The position numbers and the translations under genes were made by a program. A DNA stretch of 64,000 bases from Aquipuribacter hungaricus (GTDB taxonomy: Bacteria; Actinomycetota; Actinomycetes; Actinomycetales; JBBAYJ01): NCBI RefSeq assembly GCF_042663885.1, contig NZ_JBHSXV010000001.1, one strand, 5' to 3'. Positions within the stretch are counted from its first letter, which is position 1. The number at the start of each line of letters is the position of its first letter. This document shows, one piece after another, positions 48,439-55,845 of this stretch. The notes under the pieces are model-generated. The model ran no database searches and was not told the DNA's origin. It worked only from the letters and a program-made list of their open reading frames with translations.

Positions 48439-48597
48439 GCGGACCTCCGGGGACGCGTGCACGACGGGGTTGTGCACGGCGTCACAAAGGGTACGACGCC
48501 AGGTGCCGGCTCCCGCGACCGGGAGGTTCGTCCCCCGCCGGACGGGGTACGGACGTCGGTCGCCCGGCGAGGGGGTCGTGGAGCTGGCGTCCGGCCC

Positions 48598-49329
48598 TCA
48601 GACCGGGCGGACCGCGCTGTGCAGCGCGACGATGCCCAGGCTCGCGTCGCGCCAGCTCACCTGGGTCCAGCCCGAGGCCCGCACCCGCTCGGCGAGCTGC
48701 TGCTGGTCCGGCCATGCCTGGATGGACTCCGCGAGGTAGTCGTAGGCGTCGCGGTTGGACGAGGCGACGCGGGCCACGGCGGGCAGCGCACGGAGCAGGT
48801 AGCTGTCGTAGACCCGCCGGAACGGCCGCCACGTGGGGTGGCTGAACTCGCAGACGACGAGCCGCCCGCCCGGGCGCACGACGCGCAGCATCTCGGCGAG
48901 GCCCGCGTCGGGGTCCACGACGTTGCGCAGGCCGAACGAGATGGTCACCGCGTCGAACGAGGCGTCGGCGAACGGCAGCCGGGTCGCGTCGCCGGCGAGG
49001 AAGGCCATGTCCGGGCGGCGCCGGCGGCCGACGGTCAGCATCCCGAGGGAGAAGTCGCAGGCCACCGCGTGCACGCCGGCGTCGGCGAACGGCTCGGTCG
49101 ACGTGCCGGTGCCCGCGGCCAGGTCGAGCACGCGCTCGCCCGGCCGGGCGTCCACCTCGCGGGTGACCAGCGTGCGCCAGCGGCGGTCGGCGCCCAGCGA
49201 GGCCAGGGTGTTCGTCAGGTCGTACCGCTCGGCGACGCCGTCGAACATCGTCGACACCTCGTCGGGACGCTTGTCGAGCCGGGCGCGGACGCCGGTGTCG
49301 GTCCTGGCGGGGCTCACGCTGTCGGGCAC
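48598..49329 (-). CDS. menG: Demethylmenaquinone methyltransferase
   Basis: A 243-residue SAM-dependent methyltransferase of the UbiE/MenG family that converts demethylmenaquinone to menaquinone, the last ring step. The SAM motif is VLDLAAGTGTST at about 67-78. Family signatures are MFDGVAERYDLTN at 28-40 and DAVTISFGLRNV with CEFSHPTW. GTG 49329 has no ribosome site but GACCAT six bases upstream, so it may be leaderless. Divergent from menF. Confidence 0.93.
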   Translation of the reverse strand: MPDSVSPARTDTGVRARLDKRPDEVSTMFDGVAERYDLTNTLASLGADRRWRTLVTREVDARPGERVLDLAAGTGTSTEPFADAGVHAVACDFSLGMLTVGRRRRPDMAFLAGDATRLPFADASFDAVTISFGLRNVVDPDAGLAEMLRVVRPGGRLVVCEFSHPTWRPFRRVYDSYLLRALPAVARVASSNRDAYDYLAESIQAWPDQQQLAERVRASGWTQVSWRDASLGIVALHSAVRPV

Positions 49330-49436
49330 GCCGCCATGGTCCCACGGTGCCGCCGGACGGGCCCGGGCGCCGGGCGGCCCCCGCCGTGGTGGCGGACCTC
49401 ACGCGGTCCCCGGCGGTGGGGACCGCGCCCGCTGCC

Positions 49437-49448
49437 TACGCTGGTCCG
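49437..49448 (+). promoter_or_regulatory. Putative -10 element for leaderless menF
   Basis: TACGCT at 49437-49442 stands six bases before the menF GTG with no Shine-Dalgarno between. Same geometry as menB, serA and other genes of this window. Confidence 0.4.
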
Positions 49449-50759
49449 GTGTCCGCCCCGGCGCCCGACCCCGTCGCGCCCGTCGCGCGACCGGCCCCGC
49501 GCCTGGTCGCCCGCACGGTCGAGATCGACGACCCCGGGCCGCTGCTGGGGCTGCTGCCGCCCGGCGCCGAGCCGTTCAGCTGGGTGCGCCGCGGCGAGGG
49601 CATCGTCGGCTGGGGCGAGGCCGCCCGGCTGCGGACCACGGGGCCCGGCCGCTTCCGCGAGGCCGAGCGCGGCTGGCGGCGGCTGCTCGCCGGGGCGGTC
49701 GTGCGCGACGACGTCGGCCTGCGCGGCACCGGGCCGGTGGCGTTCGGGTCCTTCGCCTTCGCGGACGCCTCGTCGGCGGCCAGCTCCCTCGTGGTCCCGG
49801 CCACCGTGGTCGGCCACCGCGAGGGCCGCTGGTGGCTCACCCGGACCACGACCGGCGAGTCCGGCCCGTCGATCGGCGCGACCATCCCCGGCCCCGTGTC
49901 CGGGGCGCCGCCCCAGCAGCCGGACGGGCCCCCGCCGGGCACCGTGGTCTTCGCCGACGGCGCGGTGAGCAGCCCGGACTGGGAGTCGCTGGTCGGCCGC
50001 GCCGTCGCCCGCGTCGAGCGCGGCGAGCTGGACAAGGTGGTCCTGGCCCGCGACCTGCTCGCCCGCAGCAGCACCCCGGTCGACGTCCGCGGCCTGCTCC
50101 GGCGCCTGGCGGCGGCCTACCCGGCGACGTGGACGTTCAGCGTGGACGGCCTCGTCGGGGCCACGCCGGAGATGCTCGTGCGCACCCAGGTGCGCCTGGT
50201 CGCCTCCCGGGTGCTGGCCGGCACGATCCGCCGCACCGGCGACGACGCCCACGACCTGGCGCTCGCGGCCTCGCTGGCCCGCTCGAGCAAGGACCTGGGC
50301 GAGCACGAGTACGCCGTGCGCAGCGTGGTCGAGGCGCTCACCCCGTTCTGCGCCGGCACCAACGTCCCGGAGTCTCCGTTCGTCCTGCACCTGGCCAACG
50401 TCATGCACCTGGCCACGGACGTCACGGGCGTGCTGCGCGACGACGTGTCGAGCCTGCGCCTGGCCGAGGCGCTGCACCCCTCCGCCGCGGTGTGCGGCAC
50501 GCCGACCGCGGCCGCGGCCGCGCTCATCGACGAGGTGGAGGGCATGGACCGCGGCCGCTACGCCGGCCCGGTGGGCTGGCTGGACTCCGACGGCGACGGC
50601 GAGTGGGGCATCGCGCTGCGCTGCGGGCAGGTCGGCGATGACCCGCACGAGGTCCGGCTCTTCGCCGGCTGCGGCATCGTCGCCGGGTCCGACCCTGCGG
50701 CGGAGCTCGCTGAGTCCGCGGCCAAGTTCGTGCCCATGCGGGACGCGCTCGGCGGCTGA
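49449..50759 (+). CDS. menF: Isochorismate synthase
   Basis: A 436-residue chorismate-binding enzyme that converts chorismate to isochorismate, the committed step of menaquinone ring synthesis. Conserved elements are ELDKVVLARDL with the general-base Lys, GATPEMLVR, SRVLAGTIRR, KDLGEHEYAVRSV, AAVCGTPTAAA and the C-terminal FAGCGIVAGSDP. Siderophore isochorismate synthases have the same fold, but the surrounding men genes favour MenF. GTG 49449 follows a -10-like TACGCT, suggesting a leaderless mRNA. Confidence 0.92.
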   Translation: MSAPAPDPVAPVARPAPRLVARTVEIDDPGPLLGLLPPGAEPFSWVRRGEGIVGWGEAARLRTTGPGRFREAERGWRRLLAGAVVRDDVGLRGTGPVAFGSFAFADASSAASSLVVPATVVGHREGRWWLTRTTTGESGPSIGATIPGPVSGAPPQQPDGPPPGTVVFADGAVSSPDWESLVGRAVARVERGELDKVVLARDLLARSSTPVDVRGLLRRLAAAYPATWTFSVDGLVGATPEMLVRTQVRLVASRVLAGTIRRTGDDAHDLALAASLARSSKDLGEHEYAVRSVVEALTPFCAGTNVPESPFVLHLANVMHLATDVTGVLRDDVSSLRLAEALHPSAAVCGTPTAAAAALIDEVEGMDRGRYAGPVGWLDSDGDGEWGIALRCGQVGDDPHEVRLFAGCGIVAGSDPAAELAESAAKFVPMRDALGG

Positions 50760-50837
50760 GCCGGCCGTCTCGGGATCCGGGACACCCGGCCCCACCGGCT
50801 GGACACGGCGTGACGGAGGTGTCACCGTCGGGTCACG

Positions 50838-50924
50838 CCATCCAGAGCGACCGAGAGACCTGGCTCGTCGACGTCGCAGCAACCCCCCGGCAACGGGTGC
50901 GGGTGCTCCCGCCAGGACCGATGA
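50838..50924 (+). promoter_or_regulatory. SAM-I riboswitch (S-box) upstream of the flavin reductase/sfnG operon
   Basis: CATCCAGAGCGACCGAGAGA begins the aptamer and GCCAGGACCGATGAG ends it; CATC pairs with GATG as P1, and the GCAACC joining segment is present. It is identical to the copy at 22794-22880 (minus) except at two positions. It starts 78 bases after menF ends and runs into the ribosome site of the leader ORF, so SAM binding could block leader translation. Confidence 0.85.
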
Positions 50925-50934
50925 GGAGCGCCAC

Positions 50935-51033
50935 GTGCTGATGACCGGTCCCCGGACGCCCTGCTCGCCCGGCCTCACCCGCCGGCGTGCCGTCGACCTG
51001 CGGCTGACGGCCTCCGCGGCCTGTCGGGCCTGA
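50935..51033 (+). CDS. Cys-containing regulatory leader peptide of the sfnG operon
   Basis: A 32-residue ORF beginning at GTG 50935 with GAGGAG six bases upstream; ATG 50941 is an alternative start. It ends LTRRRAVDLRLTASAACRA. The RRxVDL...ASAACR core matches the leader before the ABC transporter operon (RAHVDLCRRTVAACR) and the small putative leader peptides known upstream of sulfur genes in Streptomyces-like actinobacteria. Two Cys codons lie at residues 10 and 30. The likely role is cysteine-responsive control of the genes below, additional to the riboswitch. Inferred, not proven. Confidence 0.7.
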   Translation: MLMTGPRTPCSPGLTRRRAVDLRLTASAACRA

Positions 51034-51050
51034 CGCCCCGCGCGGGGGCC
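51034..51050 (+). terminator. GC hairpin immediately after the leader ORF
   Basis: CGCCCCGCGCGGGGGCC folds into a short GC stem right behind the leader stop codon, the same placement as the hairpin at 22627-22646. It may act as an attenuator or in Rho access. Short stem, no U-tract. Confidence 0.35.
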
Positions 51051-51146
51051 CTGCCCGGGACCCCGCTCCCCCGACGCGCCGCCCGGCCGGGCCGCCCGTC
51101 CCCACCCACCACCGGGCACCAGGCCCGGAGAACCAGGAGCACCCCT

Positions 51147-51803
51147 GTGACCGTCCCCGCCCGGGGTGGGTCGTCGGTGGACCTGCGACGCGCCTTCCGC
51201 CTCGACGCCTCCAGCGTCTGGGTCGTGACCAGCGCCGACGCAGGCACCCCCGTCGGCTTCACCGCCGTCTCCGTCGTCTCCGTCTCCCTCGCGCCGCCGA
51301 TCCTGTCGTTCAACGTCTCGCGCACCTCCTCCAGCCTGGACACGCTCCTGCGCAGCGGCCGGTACGCGGTGCACCTGCTCGCCGCCGACCAGGAGGCCAC
51401 GGCCCGCCGCTTCGCCGGACCGGCCGCCGAGCGCTTCGCCGACGACCGGACCTGGTCCTGGGACGAGGACGGCCTGCCGCGCCTGCACGGCGTGCTCACC
51501 CGGCTGAGCGGCTCCCTGCTCCGCCTCGTCGACGCCGGCGACTCCCACCTGGTGCTCGGCGAGGTCGCCCGCAGCGACGCCGACGACGACAGGCGCGGGC
51601 TCGACGGCCACGACGGCCTCGACGGCCTCGACCTCCCGGCCCGGCTGCCCCGCCGGACGACCGACCCGCTGCTGCACCACGACCGGACCTACACCCGGGC
51701 CGAGCGCCCCGCGCCGGTGCAGGCCGACCGGACCCCGCAGGGCGGCTCCCGCCCCGGTGCGCGGCACCGGCCCCCGGCCGCGCTCGCCGGGGCCGTGGCG
51801 TGA
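51147..51803 (+). CDS. Flavin reductase (FMN reductase partner of the sulfone monooxygenase)
   Basis: A 218-residue flavin reductase-like protein (HpaC/DIM6-NTAB split-barrel family) that supplies reduced flavin to a two-component monooxygenase. Visible family parts are FRLDASSVWVVTSA, TPVGFTAVSVVSVSLAPPIL, SFNVSRTSS and YAVHLLAADQ. After about residue 145 it has a DGHDGLDGLDL run and a basic Pro/Ala-rich tail beyond the normal domain. CAGGAG lies upstream of GTG 51147. It overlaps sfnG by four bases (GTGA), strong evidence that it feeds SfnG. Confidence 0.86.
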   Translation: MTVPARGGSSVDLRRAFRLDASSVWVVTSADAGTPVGFTAVSVVSVSLAPPILSFNVSRTSSSLDTLLRSGRYAVHLLAADQEATARRFAGPAAERFADDRTWSWDEDGLPRLHGVLTRLSGSLLRLVDAGDSHLVLGEVARSDADDDRRGLDGHDGLDGLDLPARLPRRTTDPLLHHDRTYTRAERPAPVQADRTPQGGSRPGARHRPPAALAGAVA

Positions 51804-53017
51804 GCGCCCCCGGGGCCCCCGGCCCGGACCTGCCCGGCGGCGCCCAGGCCCCCGGCACGCGGGAGCCGGTGCGCTTCGCGTACTGGGTGCCCAACGTCTC
51901 CGGCGGGCTCGTCGTGTCCACGCTGCCGCAGCGGACCGACCACTCCCCCGCCTACAACGTCGACACCGCCCGCGCCGCCGAGGCCGCCGGCTTCGACTAC
52001 GCGCTCACGCAGGTCCGCTACGGCGCGAGCTACGGCGCGGACGAGCAGCACGAGTCGACGTCGTTCTCGCTCGCCCTGCTGCTGGCCACCGAGCGGCTCA
52101 AGGTCATCGCCGCCGTCCACCCGTACTTCTGGCAGCCGACGGTGCTGGCCAAGTGGGCGGCCACCGCGCAGGAGCTCACGGGCGGGCGGCTCGCGCTCAA
52201 CGTCGTCTCCGGCTGGTTCAAGGGCGAGGCGCTGTCGCTGGGGGCCACGTGGCTCGAGCACGGCGAGCGCTACCGGCAGTCCGAGGAGTTCATCGACGTC
52301 CTGCGCGGCGCGTGGACGACCGACGGCTTCACCTACCGGGGCGACTTCTTCCGCACGCGCGACCTCACGTTCCGGCCGCAGCCCGAGGTGCTGCCCGAGG
52401 TGTTCCAGGGCGGCAACTCCACGGCCGCCCGGCAGATGGCCGGCCGCGCGAGCGACTGGTACTTCATGAACGGCAGCAGCTACGACGGGGTGGCCGAGCA
52501 GGTGGCCGAGGTCGGCGGGTACGCCGCGGCGGCCGGGCGCCGCATCCGGTTCGGGCTCAACGGCTTCGCCGTGGTCCGGGACACCGAGGAGCAGGCGCGC
52601 CAGGTCGTCGAGGACATCGTGTCCCACGCCGACCGCGAGAAGGTCGAGGGCTTCGGCGAGGCCGTCAAGCAGGCCGGCCGCTCCGCCCCCGACGGCAAGG
52701 GGATGTGGGCCGACAGCGAGTTCAAGGACCTGGTGCAGTACAACGACGGCTTCCGCACCGGCCTGGTGGGCACGCCCGAGCAGGTGGCCCGCCGGGTGCT
52801 CGCCTACCGGCTCATCGGCGTGGACCTGCTGCTGCTCGGCTTCCTCCACGTCCGCGAGGAGGTGCAGGCCTTCGGCGAGCGCGTCGTCCCGCTCGTGCGC
52901 GAGCTCGAGCGCGAGGTGGCCGGCGACGTCGACGCGATCGGCTCCCTCGGCCTGGGCGAGGAGCTGGCCAGCGCGCTCGGCCTGCTCGAGAGCCCCCCGG
53001 TGGCCGCGCCCTCCTGA
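51800..53017 (+). CDS. sfnG: Dimethylsulfone monooxygenase (FMNH2-dependent, LLM class)
   Basis: A 405-residue bacterial-luciferase-like monooxygenase that cleaves dimethylsulfone to methanesulfinate so its sulfur can be used. It matches Pseudomonas SfnG closely in order and wording: FAYWVPNVSGGLVVS, QRTDHSPAYN, GFDYALTQVRY, QHESTSFSLALL, LKVIAAVHPYFWQP, LNVVSGWFKGE, ERYRQSEEFI, FQGGNSTAAR, DLVQYNDGF and GFLHVREEVQAFG. The first 22 residues are extra. The substrate could be another small sulfone or sulfonate, but the riboswitch, leader and flavin reductase all support sulfur scavenging. Confidence 0.9.
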   Translation: MSAPGAPGPDLPGGAQAPGTREPVRFAYWVPNVSGGLVVSTLPQRTDHSPAYNVDTARAAEAAGFDYALTQVRYGASYGADEQHESTSFSLALLLATERLKVIAAVHPYFWQPTVLAKWAATAQELTGGRLALNVVSGWFKGEALSLGATWLEHGERYRQSEEFIDVLRGAWTTDGFTYRGDFFRTRDLTFRPQPEVLPEVFQGGNSTAARQMAGRASDWYFMNGSSYDGVAEQVAEVGGYAAAAGRRIRFGLNGFAVVRDTEEQARQVVEDIVSHADREKVEGFGEAVKQAGRSAPDGKGMWADSEFKDLVQYNDGFRTGLVGTPEQVARRVLAYRLIGVDLLLLGFLHVREEVQAFGERVVPLVRELEREVAGDVDAIGSLGLGEELASALGLLESPPVAAPS

Positions 53018-53037
53018 GGGGGCGGCGCCGGCCCCCC
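53017..53037. terminator. GC hairpin between sfnG and the GH13 gene
   Basis: GGGGG (53018-53022) and CCCCC (53032-53036) frame a short GGCGCC-centred stem in the 34-bp convergent gap. Probable bidirectional terminator. Confidence 0.45.
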
Positions 53038-53051
53038 GGCGCGCCGCGCCG

Positions 53052-54918
53052 TCAGCCGCAGCGCAGGAACGCCGCCCCCGGGCCGGGGAACGACACCTGG
53101 ACGGTCCGCGAGCCGTGCTCGACGACCGGGTCGCCCGGCCCGGCCCAGACCGGGACGCACTCCCCCACGAGCGTGGCGGGCAGGTCGACCGTGCAGGCGT
53201 CCCGGGCGACGACCACGCACACCCGCTCGTCCGGCGTCTCCCGCAGCCAGGCCATCGCGTCCTCGTCGGCCACGAGCCAGCGCATACCGCCCCGGCGCAG
53301 CGGCTCCAGGTCGTGGCGCAGCCGCAGCAGCGCGCGGTAGGCGTGCAGCAGGTCGCCGTCCAGGCGCTCCTCGTCGTCCCAGGGCATCGGGGTGCGCGAC
53401 TGCTCGCCGTCGTCGCCGGTGAGGCCGAGCTCGTCGCCCGCGAACACCATGGGGATGCCGGGCCGGCCGACGAGCAGGGCGAGCGCGGCCACCAGGGCCC
53501 GCTCGTCGCCGCCGACCACGCTGAGCATCCGCGGGGTGTCGTGGGAGCCGAGCATGGTGACGTTCTGGACGGTCTGCTGCCACGGCACCGCGGCGGAGAA
53601 CCTCCGCACCGCCGCGACGACGTCGGCGGTGGGCTTGCGGGGCACGGGCACCGGCATGCCGAGGAAGCCGTACGGCGACGCCGGGGCGGCGAGCCACTCC
53701 CAGACCGGCCGGGTGACGGCCGCGTAGTCCATCACCGCGTCCCAGCCGCCCGCGCCGGTCGTCACGTCGTCGGAGGTGTCGTGGAAGTGCTCGGCGAGCA
53801 GGAAGGAGCCGGGCCTCGTCGCGTCCATGGTCCGCCGGACCGTGCGGGCGACCTCGTGGTTGTGGTCGTCGCCCGCCTTCCGCCCGGTCATGTTGGCCAC
53901 GTCGATGCGCCAGCCGTCCAGCCCGTCCGGGCCCTCGAGCCAGCGCGCGACGACGCTGCCCGGGCCCTCCACGAGGCGCCGGCGCAGCGACGGCGAGCCG
54001 TGGTCGAGCTTGGGCAGGCTGGGGACGCCGAACCACGACTCGTAGGCGTCGGGGTGCTCGGTGAAGTAGTAGAAGCCCGCCTCCGCCGAGCCCGGGTCGG
54101 CCTGGGCGGCGCGGAACCAGGCGTGCCCGGCGCCGGTGTGGTTGGTCGTCAGGTCCCCCATGACCCGGATGCCGGCGCGGTGCGCCGCGGCGACCAGGGA
54201 GGCGAGGGCCGCGTCGCCGCCGAGCAGCGGGTCGACCTCGTCGAAGCTCGAGGCGTCGTAGCGGTGGTTGCTCCGGGCCGGGAAGACCGGGGTCAGGTAG
54301 AGCACGTCGACGCCGAGCCGGACGAGGTGGTCCAGGTGCTGCTCGACGCCCAGCAGGTCACCTGCCGTACAGCTGGCGCGCCGTCGAGGGGCCCTCGTGC
54401 ACGACGGGGTCGCCCCAGGCCGCGGGCTCGGCCCACGCGGGCAGCGGGCCGTGGTCGGCGCCGGAGCGGGCGAACCGGTCGGGGAACACCTGGTAGACGA
54501 CGCCGTCGACCGCCCAGCCGGGGGCGGCGGGGTACGTGCTGACGACGTGGTCGGTGGCGTCGGTGACGTCGGAGGTGCTCACCCCCGCCGCGGTCGACCA
54601 CCGGTAGCCGTGCGGGGCGTCCGGGCCGTCGTCGAGCAGCCAGCGGTAGCGGGTGAGCCGGTTGCGCACCGGCAGGTCGGCGGCGAACCACACGTCGTGG
54701 GCATCGGTGCGGACCGCCCGCGCCTGCGCGTACGACGGCTCCCCGTCGTGGACGTAGCGCAGGTGCACGGCGCGGACGCCGGTCTCCCCCGAGCCGTCGT
54801 GGGGGACGCGCAGCACGACCTGCACCGTGCTGCCGAGCTCCGCCCCGAGGACGGGCCCGTGCACCGCGGAGCCGTCGTGGTGCGGCTCGGTCCACAGCGG
54901 GGCGGGCCGGGGGGTCAC
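53052..54918 (-). pseudogene. GH13 glycoside hydrolase (cyclomaltodextrinase/neopullulanase-like), frameshifted
   Basis: An alpha-glucan hydrolase downstream of malG. From GTG 54918 (overlapping the malG stop) it encodes an N-terminal beta domain and the barrel start GVVYQVFPDRF, then reaches QLYGR and a TGA at 54358-54360. One extra base at or beside 54363 causes this; removing it joins QLYGGDLLGVEQHLDHL into the second frame, which continues LVRLGVDVLYLTPVF to 53052. The second part holds the catalytic residues (GWRIDVANM nucleophile, LLAEHFHD acid, LGSHDTPR). All else is intact, so this is either a recent inactivation or a sequence error. Neither half alone can make a barrel. Confidence 0.82.
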
Positions 54919-55835
54919 TTGCCGGCCCCCGCGGTCAGCCCGGCGACCACGTACTTCTGCAGCCAGAGGAACAGCAGCACGGGCGGGATGGTGCCCAGGA
55001 TCGCGCCGGCGGCGAAGAAGCCCCACTGCGCGTTGAGCGAGTCGCTGACCAGCCGGTACAGGCCGACGGCGAGCGTCTGGTCCTCGGGCTGGGTGAGCAC
55101 GATGCTCGCGACGAGGAACTCGTTGAGCGTGGTGATGAAGGACAACAGGACGACCACCGCGAGCACGGGCGCGGACAGCGGCAGGATCATCGTGAAGAAG
55201 ATCCGCGCGTGGCCGGCCCCGTCGACCTTCATGGCCTCGTCGAGCTCCTTGGGCACGGTGTCGAAGAAGCCCTTGATGAGGAACGCGCTCACGCCGAGCG
55301 CGCCGCCCATGTAGACGAAGACCAGGCCCAGGGACGAGCCGAGGCCGACCGCGGGGAACAGCGTCCCGATCTCGAAGACGAGCAGGAAGATCGCGACCGC
55401 CGCGAGGACCTGCGGGAACATCTGGATGAGCAGCAGCCCGAGCAGGCCCACCCGGCGCCCGGCGAAGCGGAACCGGCTGAACGCGTACGCCGACAGGCAG
55501 GCCACGAGCACCTGCAGCACCGCGGTGGTCACCGAGATGACCATCGTGTTGAGGAACCAGCTCGGGTACGGGTAGACGGGCGTGGAGAACAGGGCCCGGA
55601 AGTTGACCAGGCTCACCCGGCTGAACATCGAGTTGCTCGCGGTCAGCGTGCCGAGCGGGTTGAGCGAGGCGCTGACGACGAAGACGACCGGGAACAGCGC
55701 GAACACCAGGACGACGGCGCCGACGAGGTGCCGCCAGCCCGTGTCGGCGAACCAGCGGCGGAAGCCCTGGCGGCGGCGGGACGGGGCGGCGGGCCTGCTG
55801 CGGCCCGGGCCGACGGCGGTGGTGGTGGTGGCCAT
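54915..55835 (-). CDS. malG: Maltose/maltodextrin ABC transporter permease MalG
   Basis: A 306-residue permease with six helices. The EAA loop ELDEAMKVDGAGHARIFFTMILP (read in two parts around residue 195-217) contacts MalK, and LIQMFPQVLAAVAIFLLVF and GALGVSAFLIKGFFDTVPKEL are typical MalG. The N-terminal 28 residues are basic. ATG 55835 lies ten bases after the malF stop. No malK is in this operon; as in many actinobacteria, a shared ATPase (MsiK-type) elsewhere may energise it. Confidence 0.92.
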   Translation of the reverse strand: MATTTTAVGPGRSRPAAPSRRRQGFRRWFADTGWRHLVGAVVLVFALFPVVFVVSASLNPLGTLTASNSMFSRVSLVNFRALFSTPVYPYPSWFLNTMVISVTTAVLQVLVACLSAYAFSRFRFAGRRVGLLGLLLIQMFPQVLAAVAIFLLVFEIGTLFPAVGLGSSLGLVFVYMGGALGVSAFLIKGFFDTVPKELDEAMKVDGAGHARIFFTMILPLSAPVLAVVVLLSFITTLNEFLVASIVLTQPEDQTLAVGLYRLVSDSLNAQWGFFAAGAILGTIPPVLLFLWLQKYVVAGLTAGAGK

Positions 55836-55845
55836 GACCAGCCCC

